A stretch of 64,000 nt of DNA from Streptomyces sp. ASQP_92 (GTDB lineage Bacteria > Actinomycetota > Actinomycetes > Streptomycetales > Streptomycetaceae), in the NCBI RefSeq assembly GCF_025399895.1, contig NZ_JAODUA010000003.1, positions 496,001-560,000 on the forward strand. Direction: 5' to 3'. The position numbers and the translations under genes were made by a program. Each line of letters opens with the position of its first letter. The stretch's first letter is position 1. The notes under the pieces were generated by a model, which searched no databases, was not told the origin of the DNA, and was given only the letters and a program-made list of their open reading frames with translations. Shown in pieces: positions 48,907 through 58,036 of the stretch.

Positions 48907-50835
48907 TCAGACGGCGACCGGCGCCACGGACTGGTGCTGGGTCGTCGCCAGCTCCCGGCCGACGAGGATCCGCATCAGATGCTGGTTGTGGTCCTTGGTG
49001 ACGACGTGGATCATCCGGCCGGAGTCGGTGAAGACCAGACCCAGCTCCGACCAGCGCGCGAGCACCGCGCGCACCTCCTCGACCCCGGCCTCCGCACGCC
49101 GGGCGGCCTCCCGCTCCAGGTACTCCGCCGACCTCGGGTCGTCGAGCATGTGGAACAGGGTGCGCTCCAGCGGCGTCGTGAGGCGCACGACGTCCCAGTC
49201 GAAGTGGGGCCGGCTGTTGGTGATGGTGATGGCATCGTCGGTCTCGAAGCAGGACAGCCGGCTGTGGGAGTGCTCGCCGCGCCACTCGTTGAGCCCGGCC
49301 GTCAGCCTCGCCGCCAGCTCGTCGCCGATGCCGCGTTCCGGCGACTCGAACAGGTAGGCCAGGTCGAAGAGTTCGGGCTCCGGCAGGTCGAAGCAGAGCT
49401 CGTACTGGCGGGCCGGCCGCCGTTCGGTGAAGCCGAGTTCGGGCTTTTCGAAGTACGGGCTGAAGCGCTGGATGCCGAGCCGGTCGTCCGCGCCCGCCGG
49501 GCACAGGTGGTGCAGTTTCGGGAACTGCTCGATGACCGAGCTGTAGTCCTCGTCCCGCTCGCCCGGGAACCCGTAGAGGTAGTTCCAGATCACGGTCAGG
49601 CCCAGCGACTCGGCGTCGCGCAGCATACGGACGTTCTGGCAGCCGGTGACGCCCTTGTCCATGAGTTTGAGGACGTTGGCGTTCAGGCTCTCCACGCCGG
49701 GCTGTACGCAGACCACGCCGGCCTTCGCGAGCACCTGGAGCTGTTCGTAGCGCAGGTTGGCCTTGATCTCGTACATCATCCGCAGATCGACGCCGGCCTC
49801 GGTGAGCTGCGGCAGCAGCGAGTCCAGGTAGGCCATGTCCAGGATGTTGTCGACCACGAGCATGTCCAGGACCCGGTGGCGTTCGGCCAGCGTCACGATG
49901 TCGTCGAAGAACTGCGACGGGCGCTTGCTGCGGAACATCATGCTGGCGCCGTTGAGGCCGCAGAAGGTGCAGTGGTGCTTCTCGCCCCACCAGCAGCCGC
50001 GCGCTCCCTCGATGACGAGGCGGGGCTCCACCCAGCGCCGGGCCTCGGACTTCGCGAACCGGGTGAAGTACTCGTCGTAGTGCGGCAGGACCATCGCGTC
50101 CGGCGGGAGCGGCTTCATGGCCGGCCGGTTGAAGACGGAGGTGCCGTTCTCGTCGCGCCAGCACACGCCGCCGATGGTGGAGACGGCCGGCCCGTCCTCG
50201 CGCAGCGACCGCAGCAGGCCGGGGAAGGCGAGCTCGCCCTCGCCGCGCACCACGTAGTCGATGAAGTCGAAGTTGCGGTGCAGCGCCTCGCCCTGCGAGC
50301 CCTCACAGTTGGCGCCGCCGAACACCGTGACGGTCCCGGGGGAGAGCTCCTTGAGCTTGCGCGCGACCGCGAGGGAGGCGGTGACGGTCTGGAAGGTGGT
50401 GGTGAAGCCGACGACGTCGGGCCGGCCGGCGGCGATGCGCTCGGCCAGCTGGTCGGTGAACTCCTGGGCGTGCTCGTGCAGCCACAGCGTCGCCTCGAGC
50501 CAGGGGGCCGGCGCGCTCGCGCCCTCGGATCCCGCGGGCCGGGGACCGAAGGCCTCCAGGAACTCGTCCACCTTCCAGGCCGGGTCCTGGTACAGGGCCG
50601 AGGAGAAGACCCAGTCGCCGTGGCCGAGGTAGCAGCTCTCCCGGTCGTAGTACTTGTAGTCCTCGTACCGGAACTTCCGCCGGGAGGTGACCCAGTCCAC
50701 GAACTCCAGGTTGCCGTAGACCACCTCGACCTCGGCGTCCGGGAACTCCTTCAACGTCAGACTCTTGAGCAGCCCGAGCGCCAGGGACGGCATCTCGATC
50801 GGACTCCACGGCACACTAGCGAGCACGACACGCAT
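48907..50835 (-). CDS. Cobalamin-dependent radical SAM RiPP C-methyltransferase
   Basis: The 642-residue class B radical SAM enzyme has an N-terminal cobalamin-binding Rossmann region (PDVVGFTTTFQTVTASLAVARKL-like, about residues 125-200) and the RiPP-maturase cysteine motif C281-X7-C289-X2-C292 in GCWWGEKHHCTFCGLNG. WVEPRLVIEGARG precedes it. Such enzymes transfer methyl to unactivated carbons of peptides. The predicted core here has no Trp, so thiazole, oxazole or a side-chain carbon is the probable target. ATG 50835 follows AGAGGGGCGTC. Confidence 0.9.
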   Translation of the reverse strand: MRVVLASVPWSPIEMPSLALGLLKSLTLKEFPDAEVEVVYGNLEFVDWVTSRRKFRYEDYKYYDRESCYLGHGDWVFSSALYQDPAWKVDEFLEAFGPRPAGSEGASAPAPWLEATLWLHEHAQEFTDQLAERIAAGRPDVVGFTTTFQTVTASLAVARKLKELSPGTVTVFGGANCEGSQGEALHRNFDFIDYVVRGEGELAFPGLLRSLREDGPAVSTIGGVCWRDENGTSVFNRPAMKPLPPDAMVLPHYDEYFTRFAKSEARRWVEPRLVIEGARGCWWGEKHHCTFCGLNGASMMFRSKRPSQFFDDIVTLAERHRVLDMLVVDNILDMAYLDSLLPQLTEAGVDLRMMYEIKANLRYEQLQVLAKAGVVCVQPGVESLNANVLKLMDKGVTGCQNVRMLRDAESLGLTVIWNYLYGFPGERDEDYSSVIEQFPKLHHLCPAGADDRLGIQRFSPYFEKPELGFTERRPARQYELCFDLPEPELFDLAYLFESPERGIGDELAARLTAGLNEWRGEHSHSRLSCFETDDAITITNSRPHFDWDVVRLTTPLERTLFHMLDDPRSAEYLEREAARRAEAGVEEVRAVLARWSELGLVFTDSGRMIHVVTKDHNQHLMRILVGRELATTQHQSVAPVAV

Positions 50836-50889
50836 GACGCCCCTCTGGGTAGATCGGTTTCGGGTGGACGACCGTGGCACCGTGTGCGG

Positions 50890-51948
50890 TCACCGGTGCG
50901 CGAGCTTCCGCGCCAGGGCGCCGAGCCCGCTCTGCAGCTCCGCGGTCGCCCGCCCCGAGACGTCCTCGTTGGCGCGGGCCAGTACGTAGCAGAAGAGGTA
51001 GCGCTCCACGAGGTTGAACCCGAGCGTGTGCAGGCTGCTGTACAGCAGGCTCGTCAGGACGCGGAAGGACAGGAAGTCCGGGTTGTGGTGCAGCAGTTGG
51101 GCCATCTCGTCCGACATGAACGAGTGGAAGCGGGTCGGCGGCAGCGGTACCTCGCGGCCCCGGTTGAGGTCGTCGAGGGTGAGGCCCTCGTCGACGACGG
51201 CACCGGACGCCACGGCCTCCCGCAGCGCGGTGAAGTGCTGGTGGACCAGGCCCGCCCAGTCGCTGACCCGGGCATCGGCGACGGCCGACTCGGGCGACTG
51301 GGCGCAGGCGCGGACGTAGTCCCGGGCGCGCGCGCCGAGTTGGTCGTAGTACGCGGCGTAGCGGCGCTCGAAGGACTCCGGGTCGCTCGCCCGCGCGAAG
51401 ACGCCCTCGTAGTGCGAGCGGAAGCTGAGGAGGCGCAGGCTGAGCAGCTCCTCGAAGGAGTGCGAGGGCAGCTGCCGCTGCTCGGATTCGAGCAGGGTGG
51501 CGCCGGCGTGCGCGACCATCAGGCGCAGCGCGAGCAGATAGGACCCGGTCGTGTCGCCGTCGAGCGACGCCGCGATGCGGGCGAGCACCGGCGACGCGGC
51601 ACGGAAGAGGCGCTTGGCGACGGAGTCGAAGTCGGGGCCGCCGAAACCGCAGTTCCACAGCGGCGAGGGGATCTCCTCGAACGGAACCTCCGCCACGGTG
51701 GCGTGAAGACCGTGGGTGGTCGCGGCCCGCTCGACCCGGTCCCGTGCCTCATCGGCGCTGAACTCGGTTGACTCCAGGCTGAGTTGGAAGCTGTCGAGGC
51801 TGGTCTCGCGGTCCCAGGTGCGGACGAAGTAGAAGGCCCCGGGCCAGGCGGTGGGGCCGGACGCGAACAGGTCCGTGACGAGACCCCGAGTGCGCTGCGG
51901 CACCGACACGTCCTGCTTGTTGAGGGGGATCGTCACGAAGACGTGCAC
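50890..51948 (-). CDS. Probable thiopeptide [4+2] pyridine synthase (TbtD/TclM-like)
   Basis: The 352-residue protein resembles thiopeptide-type biosynthesis proteins built on the LanB C-terminal (SpaB_C-like) fold: VFVTIPLNKQD start, GAFYFVRTWDRETS, and the central helical FRVLTSLLYSSLHTLGFNLVERYLFCYVLARA. This branch closes the macrocycle by cycloaddition between two dehydroalanines, ejecting the leader. It is unlike the second small LanB-type gene (52537-53508), which has dehydratase-partner features. GTG 51948 follows GGAGGT. It is the gene directly after the precursor. Confidence 0.75.
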   Translation of the reverse strand: MHVFVTIPLNKQDVSVPQRTRGLVTDLFASGPTAWPGAFYFVRTWDRETSLDSFQLSLESTEFSADEARDRVERAATTHGLHATVAEVPFEEIPSPLWNCGFGGPDFDSVAKRLFRAASPVLARIAASLDGDTTGSYLLALRLMVAHAGATLLESEQRQLPSHSFEELLSLRLLSFRSHYEGVFARASDPESFERRYAAYYDQLGARARDYVRACAQSPESAVADARVSDWAGLVHQHFTALREAVASGAVVDEGLTLDDLNRGREVPLPPTRFHSFMSDEMAQLLHHNPDFLSFRVLTSLLYSSLHTLGFNLVERYLFCYVLARANEDVSGRATAELQSGLGALARKLAHR

Positions 51949-52071
51949 GCGTACCTCCAGATGTCACCCCCACCCCTTCACGGGTGAAGGCGGTTCGCTC
52001 ATGGCAAGCCCCGCCGGGGGCGCGCCCTCAGGAAGAGGCGCCTCCGGCGGGGGCCCGTCTCGTCACTACGG

Positions 52072-52227
52072 TCAGGACGAGGACGACGAGGACGAGCTGC
52101 ACGCGCAGCCGCTCGTGGTGCACGACGCCGCCATGATCTGCGACAGCGACTCGTCGTTGTTGCCCGAATCCTCGATCAGGTCCGAGATCTCCAGGGCGTT
52201 CAGGTCGAGCTCTTCGATGTTGTTCAT
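52072..52227 (-). CDS. Thiopeptide precursor peptide
   Basis: The 51-residue precursor has a leader with LDLNALEISDLIEDSG, the canonical thiopeptide LEISD motif, ending IMAA. The predicted 17-residue core is SCTTSGCACSSSSSSSS. SCTT is shared with nosiheptide, thiostrepton and thiocillin precursors. Cys2, Cys7 and Cys9 should become thiazoles, Ser5 perhaps an oxazole. Ser1 with Ser10 would give a 26-membered ring; Ser13 would give 35. Remaining tail serines are likely dehydroalanines. GGAGG lies nine bases before ATG 52227; an in-frame ATG at 52233 is too close. Confidence 0.95.
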   Translation of the reverse strand: MNNIEELDLNALEISDLIEDSGNNDESLSQIMAASCTTSGCACSSSSSSSS

Positions 52228-52258
52228 TGTCATTCACCTCCCCGTGGTTGGTGCAATA

Positions 52259-52287
52259 AAGCTAGCACCCGGAAGCCGGGTTTTCAC
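52259..52287 (-). promoter_or_regulatory. Precursor promoter with palindromic spacer
   Basis: On the minus strand GTGAAA (52282-52287) and TAGCTT (52259-52264) are separated by 17 bases. The spacer contains the perfect inverted repeat ACCCGG-CTT-CCGGGT (52267-52281). GGGCATGCCGAA also occurs twice further upstream (52357 and 52475). These look like protein-binding sites that would let the precursor be controlled separately from the LanB genes. Confidence 0.55.
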
Positions 52288-52293
52288 TCCTTG

Positions 52294-52326
52294 AATTAAA
52301 AAAATCTGCGCGCTATAGTCCGCGCG
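52294..52326 (-). terminator. Weak intrinsic terminator before the precursor
   Basis: On the minus strand GCGCG and CGCGC flank an eight-base loop and are followed by AGATTTTTTT. It lies about 210 bases after the small LanB-type gene and just ahead of the precursor promoter, so it may separate two transcripts. The stem is short. Confidence 0.45.
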
Positions 52327-52536
52327 TTTTGGTGCCGAAGTGCCTATTCCATTTCAGGGCATGCCGAAGGGAGCGGTGGCGGCCATCGAATTCAATTCGA
52401 CCGACCACACCCGCTCTGAGCTGGGAGGATGTGTCTGCCTAGGGGGTTTTTCTGCTCATTCTCATCCCTTTTTTGGGCATGCCGAAAAGGCGCTCCACTG
52501 GCGCATTCTTTGCGTGTTCTGCCGGGAGGGGGCTGC

Positions 52537-53508
52537 TTATCTCCCCGTGCGGGCTCCGATTTCGGAGAGGGATCGGTGCATCACATGCGCTACAAATGCC
52601 TCGCCCGCGGGAATGATCCCCAGGCGGTTGTTCGTGGTGTGGATGTAGTTCGAGAGGCAGCGGGTATAGGGGGTCCCGCCCAGTACGAGTTCACCGAGGT
52701 CCTCACCCGAGGCGGTGCCCGCTTGTCGCGCGGCGGTCAGGGCGTTCGCGTAGATGTCGTGGAAGACATCGGTTCTGCCCTCGCGCCACACGGCTTCGCA
52801 CAGCTCCAGCACCTTCGGCCGCGTTCTCTCGTACAGACCGTCCCAGGTCCGGTCGTAGCCTTCCGGTACGTACCGGCGCCAGAACTCCTCGTAGCCGCCC
52901 AGGAATTGACGGCTCTGGTCGAGGTCGAGGCCCGAGCCCCGCAGGGACATCGCCATGATCCGGATCGCCTCGCCCACCGGGGCCTTCGGCTCCGGGGTGG
53001 GCCGGGCGGCGGCCAGGTCGAGCACGGCGACCGAGGTCCGGCAGAAGAGTTCCTCGGCGATGCGGACGCCTTCGACGCCGCCGTACTTGGCGTACTCGGG
53101 CAGATACGCCATCGGCTCGACGGTGCCCGGGGCCCTGATGGCCTGCGTCGACTCGTCCTCCAGGCGGGCCAGGTCGGCCTGGAGGGAGACCTCGTAGTCG
53201 TACTCGGCGCTCAGCTCGGCGGTCATCGCGGGCATCCCCGCCAGCAGCGCGGCGCGGATCGCGTCGGCTCTCTCCGGGTCCGCCCCGTCGATCCGCAGCC
53301 GGATGTGCGGGCCGCCCTGCCAGTACCGCAGGAAGAAGAAGCGGTCGCCTCCCTCGCCGGCGCGCACCACGGGACGGATCACGTCGCGCAGGAACGCGGT
53401 CTGGAGCGAGTGCGGCAGGTGGACGTGGAGCGCACGCCACCCGTCGTCCCGGCTAGTTCCTGTAGAGCTCAACGAAAAACTCCTCTGCCGCTGTCGGTCC
53501 CCGGTCAC
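52537..53508 (-). CDS. Thiopeptide LanB elimination-domain protein (TbtC-like)
   Basis: The 323-residue protein matches the thiopeptide-type bacteriocin biosynthesis family: WRALHVHLPHSLQTAFLRDVIRPV, then FFFLRYWQGGPHIRLRI and the late LGGTPYTRCLSNYIHTTNNRLGI. In thiopeptide clusters the LanB dehydratase is split; this part removes glutamate from the glutamylated Ser/Thr to leave Dha or Dhb. GTG 53508 overlaps the end of the glutamylation gene by 56 bases; a TTG at 53472, seven bases after GAGGAG, is the alternative start. Confidence 0.87.
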   Translation of the reverse strand: MTGDRQRQRSFSLSSTGTSRDDGWRALHVHLPHSLQTAFLRDVIRPVVRAGEGGDRFFFLRYWQGGPHIRLRIDGADPERADAIRAALLAGMPAMTAELSAEYDYEVSLQADLARLEDESTQAIRAPGTVEPMAYLPEYAKYGGVEGVRIAEELFCRTSVAVLDLAAARPTPEPKAPVGEAIRIMAMSLRGSGLDLDQSRQFLGGYEEFWRRYVPEGYDRTWDGLYERTRPKVLELCEAVWREGRTDVFHDIYANALTAARQAGTASGEDLGELVLGGTPYTRCLSNYIHTTNNRLGIIPAGEAFVAHVMHRSLSEIGARTGR

Positions 53509-56137
53509 CGCCGTACTCCTCGGTGGCCGGCAGGCACTCTCGGATCGATACGAAGACGTCGTCGCGCGACAACGCGGACTTGGCGAAGCTGCGCACCAGG
53601 TAGGGGTTGCGGAAGTCGACGTACATGGGCTTGTGGACGCTGGCCCGGTGCAGGTGCTCGAAGTCCGACCAGTTGCGGGGCAGCCCCCGGGTGCGCCCGG
53701 AGAGCACGTTGTACTCGGCCGAGGTCTGGCACAGCACGAACGCGTGCCGGGGCAGCCCCTGGGCCTGGCGCCACTGGTCGAATGCGAGGAGCGCCGGATG
53801 GGAGTCCTTGCTCACCTCCGCGAGGCCGGGGATGTCCTTGGCCGGCACCGTCCACGCCCACCTGTTGACGACGACGTCGTCGACCATCAGCCGGCGCGAG
53901 GAGCCGGGGAAGGCGCCCGGATCCATGGCGTGGGAGATGTCCTCCAGCGGCTGCCAGGGATAGCGGGTGGTCGGGCTGAGCGCTTCCAGCAACTGGTAGA
54001 GGACGGGCACGCCCACCGGGATCAGGAAGTTCATCGGCATCAGGTCGACCGGCTCGCCGACGGCCGGATCCCACAGCACGAGCCCGCGGTTGGCGTGGTC
54101 GACGCGGACCATCAACTCGCCGACCCCGTACGCCTTCATGTCCGGCGTGGTGGGCCAAGAGCCCGGGTAGTCGAGGACCCGGTCGGTCAGCGGCGGGTGC
54201 AGGTTGAAGTTGAAGCCGAGCACGGCGTTGAGGTCCGTCTGCCCGGGGAACGCCTGCCGCAGGTGGTCGCGGAGCGCGGAGCGCAGCGTCCAGCCCTCGG
54301 CGGCGGATCCCTCGATGAACGCGCCGAAGCGGGAGAAGTAGACGCCGTATCCGGTCAGGACGCCGTTGACCACGATGCGGGGCGACGGCTCTTCGCCGGC
54401 GAACTGGAGGCGGAAGGTGATCGAGTCCGGGTCGACGCAGTCCTTCACACCCGAGCACGCGTCGGTGATCGCCTCCGGGCTCAGCCGCAGCACGTCGTCG
54501 TCCCGGACGATCCTGGCGCCGATCTCGCGCAGCGCCGCCGTGCGCTGCGCCGCGAAGGTCTCCGCCTCCTTGGAGGCGCGGCCACCGAACACCGCGTCCT
54601 GCTCGGCGTCCGACAGCCGGATCAGCCGGTCGAAGAACGTCAGGAACGGCACCGTGTCCCGGTCGCCGAACTCGGCGACGGCGAACGAGTACAGACCCAG
54701 CCGCTTCACCTGGCCGTAGTCCAGCATCGAGGAGAACCGCCACAGGCTCTCCAGGGCGGGCAGGCCCGCATCGAGCGACGGCTTGCTCCAGGTGGTCGGC
54801 CGGGCCCGGGTCCACGCGTCCTCGTACACCGGCGACCGTACGATCGCGTCGGGCGGCGACCCGACCGCGCAGATCTCCGCCACCTCCGTGATGGCCCGGC
54901 CGGCCGAACGCAGCAGGTGCCCGCGTTCCTGGGCCGAGGCGTCGGGGAAGGTCGTCTCCAGTTCCCGCAGGGTGGCGAGGTCGCGGGTCAGCGCCTTCAG
55001 CGGCTCGCTCGTGCCGGAGCCCAGCAGGTCGCCGAGCTTCGCCGAGTAGCCGGGGTCCTGTTCGTCGATGCCGGGCCGGAACGACAGCAGGCCGGTGCGC
55101 ATCAGCGCGTTGACCACCTTGCGGCTGACGGCGTCGTCGCCGGTCACCGTGGTGAGGGCGGCCAGCACCGCCGGAACGCGGGCCGAGCCTTCCGCCGTCG
55201 CGGCCAGCACCGAGTCGACGACCTTGTCGCGCTTGAGCCGGACCACGCCCTCCGATCCGCCGTATTCGGTGGCCCGCCCGTCCGCCTTGATCCCGATGAA
55301 CTCGATCAGGCCGTCGCTCGCGTGCAGCGAGGAGTTGAGCAGCAGCGTGCCCAACTCGAAGCCGCCGGGCACCCGTTGGACTCCGCCGACCATCCAGTTC
55401 AGCAACACCCGGTTCAAGGTGGTGGCCGAGTGCGTCTCGGCCTCCGGTTCGGGGCCCTCGGCGTCCGGCAGGTCCGGCGGGAACGCGCCGACCTCGGTGA
55501 ACCGGCCGAACGGCGACGGCTTGAAGGCCGCGCGGTAGGCGAAGTTCACCAGCGAGGACTCGATGACGCGCAGCCGGCTCGGCTTCACTGAACCGCCCTC
55601 GCCCGAGGCGTACCGCAGCAGGCTCTGGTAGAGCTGGTCGCCGGAGAGCTGGATGCTCTTCACCATCGCGTCGTGGTGGAACAGCCGGCGCAGGGTGTCC
55701 CGCGCCGCGTCCATCTCCTCGTCGAACAGTGCCCGGGACGCGCTCTCGCAGTCGCGCATCCGCCGGACGAGCTCGTGCCACTCCCGTACCTGACGCAACG
55801 TCACCTCGTCCAGGTGCGGCTCCAGGACACCGAGTCGGCGCAGGGCAGGGTCGGCGCGCTGGTTGAACACGTCGCGGCGCAGCTTCACCACCTCGGCCCG
55901 CACCGACTCCTCGACCCGCGGCACGAGCGCCGCCAGTACGTCGGACACCTCGCCCGCCCGCTCGTCGCACGCCTGGCGCAGCCGGCGGAACTCGTCGACG
56001 CGCGCCCAGGACCCCTCGAAGCGAAGGCCCTCCAGCTCGGCGACGGGCAGCCGGCCGCGCCGGAAGACGACGTAGGGGCTCACCTTCGCGGTGGGCACGG
56101 TGGGGCGCTTCGGGCGTTCATCCGATCGCACGAGCAC
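53453..56137 (-). CDS. Lantibiotic dehydratase, glutamylation domain (TbtB-like)
   Basis: The 894-residue protein corresponds to the glutamyl-tRNA-dependent half of LanB. The N-terminal part reads VSPYVVFRRGRLPVAELEGLRFE, the core has RVIESSLVNFAYRAAFKPSPFGRFTEVGAF with the family SPF/FTEVG signature, and the C-terminal end has LPRNWSDFEHLHRAS and MYVDFRNPYLVRSF. It activates core Ser and Thr residues of the precursor. GTG 56137 is supported by GAGAGGAG. It overlaps the downstream TbtC-like gene and lies 24 bases from the YcaO stop. Confidence 0.93.
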   Translation of the reverse strand: MLVRSDERPKRPTVPTAKVSPYVVFRRGRLPVAELEGLRFEGSWARVDEFRRLRQACDERAGEVSDVLAALVPRVEESVRAEVVKLRRDVFNQRADPALRRLGVLEPHLDEVTLRQVREWHELVRRMRDCESASRALFDEEMDAARDTLRRLFHHDAMVKSIQLSGDQLYQSLLRYASGEGGSVKPSRLRVIESSLVNFAYRAAFKPSPFGRFTEVGAFPPDLPDAEGPEPEAETHSATTLNRVLLNWMVGGVQRVPGGFELGTLLLNSSLHASDGLIEFIGIKADGRATEYGGSEGVVRLKRDKVVDSVLAATAEGSARVPAVLAALTTVTGDDAVSRKVVNALMRTGLLSFRPGIDEQDPGYSAKLGDLLGSGTSEPLKALTRDLATLRELETTFPDASAQERGHLLRSAGRAITEVAEICAVGSPPDAIVRSPVYEDAWTRARPTTWSKPSLDAGLPALESLWRFSSMLDYGQVKRLGLYSFAVAEFGDRDTVPFLTFFDRLIRLSDAEQDAVFGGRASKEAETFAAQRTAALREIGARIVRDDDVLRLSPEAITDACSGVKDCVDPDSITFRLQFAGEEPSPRIVVNGVLTGYGVYFSRFGAFIEGSAAEGWTLRSALRDHLRQAFPGQTDLNAVLGFNFNLHPPLTDRVLDYPGSWPTTPDMKAYGVGELMVRVDHANRGLVLWDPAVGEPVDLMPMNFLIPVGVPVLYQLLEALSPTTRYPWQPLEDISHAMDPGAFPGSSRRLMVDDVVVNRWAWTVPAKDIPGLAEVSKDSHPALLAFDQWRQAQGLPRHAFVLCQTSAEYNVLSGRTRGLPRNWSDFEHLHRASVHKPMYVDFRNPYLVRSFAKSALSRDDVFVSIRECLPATEEYGGDRGPTAAEEFFVELYRN

Positions 56138-56161
56138 GATCTCCTCTCGTTAACCGGCGGA

Positions 56162-58036
56162 CTAGGGGAACGGGTGGGGCGGGACCTCGGCCGCGCTCCG
56201 GCCGGGCGGCAGCAGCGAGGCGTACGGCAGTGGCGCCCGGTCGAGTCTCGGCAGGCCCACCAGGCGCCGGGTGTCGTGCCCGAAGGTCATCGGCAGGAAG
56301 CCGGGAATGAAGGTGCGGGTGCACTGGAGGCCGCGCCAGCGCAACTCGGGGGTGGTCACATCGGCGACGTAGATGTGCGCGCCGACCGCCTCGATCCTCG
56401 TCCGCACGTGGTCGAGGTCCTCGCCGAGCGTGGCCGACACCGGGACGGCCGCCGCCGCTTCCGCGAAACCGAGGGTGGGCCGGTCCGGGGTGGACAGGAA
56501 GTCGAACCACGGCCGGGAGCCGGGCAGCGCGCCCAGCAGACTGTGATCGGCCATGGTGCGCACCAGATGGAAGTCGTCGGCCAGGCGCGCCGCGTGGGCG
56601 AGGTTCTCCTCGAAGGAGTGGGTGACGGCGGACAGGATCGCGGCCACCTCGAAGATGGCCGACTCGGCGGCCCTGCGCGGGTCGAGTCCGGCCCCGGTCG
56701 ACACGAAGGTGCAGGGTCCCGTCGCCGCGTCGCGCTGGGCCAGGGCGAGCACCACCGGGATCCCGGTGTCCAGCGCCGCCCAGAACAGCCGGACGCGGAA
56801 GCCCGTGACGATGTCGACGCGCTCCACCAGATCCCGCAGCGCGCGGTCGGCCGGCCCGATCACGAGCTCGGGCAGCACGAGCCTGCGGTACCAGGTGAGC
56901 AGGAACGCGTCCCGCTCGACGACCTCCAGGATGCCGTGCAGGGTCGCCTCCTCGGGGCTCTGCCCCAGGGCGAAGCCGTTCGAGGTGTCGTAGAAGAACG
57001 GCTTGCGCGCACCGTCCGGCCGCACCCAGGTCAGGGCCGGCTCGGGCAGATGGCGGGCCGGTCCTTCGCCGAGCGGGGTGACCGGCACCCATCGCACCGT
57101 TTCCTCCGCGCCCAGCGGCGCGAACGGGAAGTCCTCGCGCGCGTACTGCTCGTCGGCGTGGTAGCCGAGTGTGCGGGGGTCGATGGCGCGGGCGCCGAGT
57201 TCGCCGAGGGTGGCCTCGACGATTCCCTGGGAGGGCCGGTAGTGGAAGCCGGTGTAGCGCTCAAGGCCTTCCAGGACCGCGGTCCGCCTGCTCGCGGTGA
57301 AGGTGTGGGAGCGGCCGATGCCGGGCTCCAAGTCGCCGTTGCCCAGCGGCAGATGGACCTGCGCGGCCGGTACGGGCCCGTCCAGGTCGACCAGCGGTGA
57401 CCGGAACAGCGCGTGCGGCCCCACATAGTCGGAGGCGAGCGTCGCGGGCAGCGGAGCACGGGTGCGCAGCGTTCCCTCGGCCTTCACCAGGGACGCGGGC
57501 TCGGTGTCGAAGGTGACCGCGGTCGTGGCCGTCGACGGCGGGCAGCCCGGGCACCCGGCCCTCGGCGGGATCCTTCCGGGCTGGACCGTGCCGCTCGCCC
57601 GGTCGACCGTGACGAGGGAGCCGCCCGGGCGGTCGCCCCGCAGGAGCAGCGCGGCGAGCCCGCCGACGACGGCGCGCAGCGCGGGGGTGAGCCCGTGCCA
57701 CAACGTTTCGGCAGCGGCCCTCGCCCGCGCGGTGTCGTCGGCCGGCTCGCCGTACGGCGCGGCGGGGCGCGGGACGACCTGGCGGGTCAGGAACCAGCAC
57801 AGACACCGGGGGCATCCGCCGCCCTCGCGGTCGTAGCCGAGGACGTGGACGCTGCCGCGCCAGAACAACACGGCCACCCCGCGCCCCGACCCGGGCGGGG
57901 CGTCGTCGGGAGTCGCCAGCCGGGCCGGGCCGGTGAGCGTGCCCAGCAGCACCTCGGCCGGTGTCGGCGCGCCGGCGTCGGCGAGCAGGGCGAGCAACGG
58001 GTCCGCCACCGGCGGGTCCTGGGTCACCGTACTCAT
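56162..58036 (-). CDS. YcaO cyclodehydratase 1
   Basis: The 624-residue protein has an N-terminal region with two zinc-like pairs (CPRC at about 67, CPGC at about 162) and the YcaO domain after about residue 240: RRTAVLEGLERYTG, YDTSNGFALGQSPEEATLHGILEVVERDA, and the C-terminal PxPxP (PHPFP). That motif is required for azoline formation by ATP-dependent attack of Cys or Ser/Thr on the preceding amide. Its start overlaps the ThiF-like partner stop (ATGA), so it most likely works with that protein on the precursor's cysteines. Confidence 0.93.
   Translation of the reverse strand: MSTVTQDPPVADPLLALLADAGAPTPAEVLLGTLTGPARLATPDDAPPGSGRGVAVLFWRGSVHVLGYDREGGGCPRCLCWFLTRQVVPRPAAPYGEPADDTARARAAAETLWHGLTPALRAVVGGLAALLLRGDRPGGSLVTVDRASGTVQPGRIPPRAGCPGCPPSTATTAVTFDTEPASLVKAEGTLRTRAPLPATLASDYVGPHALFRSPLVDLDGPVPAAQVHLPLGNGDLEPGIGRSHTFTASRRTAVLEGLERYTGFHYRPSQGIVEATLGELGARAIDPRTLGYHADEQYAREDFPFAPLGAEETVRWVPVTPLGEGPARHLPEPALTWVRPDGARKPFFYDTSNGFALGQSPEEATLHGILEVVERDAFLLTWYRRLVLPELVIGPADRALRDLVERVDIVTGFRVRLFWAALDTGIPVVLALAQRDAATGPCTFVSTGAGLDPRRAAESAIFEVAAILSAVTHSFEENLAHAARLADDFHLVRTMADHSLLGALPGSRPWFDFLSTPDRPTLGFAEAAAAVPVSATLGEDLDHVRTRIEAVGAHIYVADVTTPELRWRGLQCTRTFIPGFLPMTFGHDTRRLVGLPRLDRAPLPYASLLPPGRSAAEVPPHPFP

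Noticed and set aside
52075..52236. Second minus-strand frame overlapping the precursor (Arg/Val-rich, about 69 residues)
   Set aside because: The precursor frame has a correctly spaced GGAGG and a thiopeptide leader and core. The other frame has neither and simply reads the same DNA out of phase.
52429..53868. Long plus-strand open frames across the thiopeptide genes
   Set aside because: They are antisense shadows of the LanB-type genes, caused by high GC content, with no recognisable domain.
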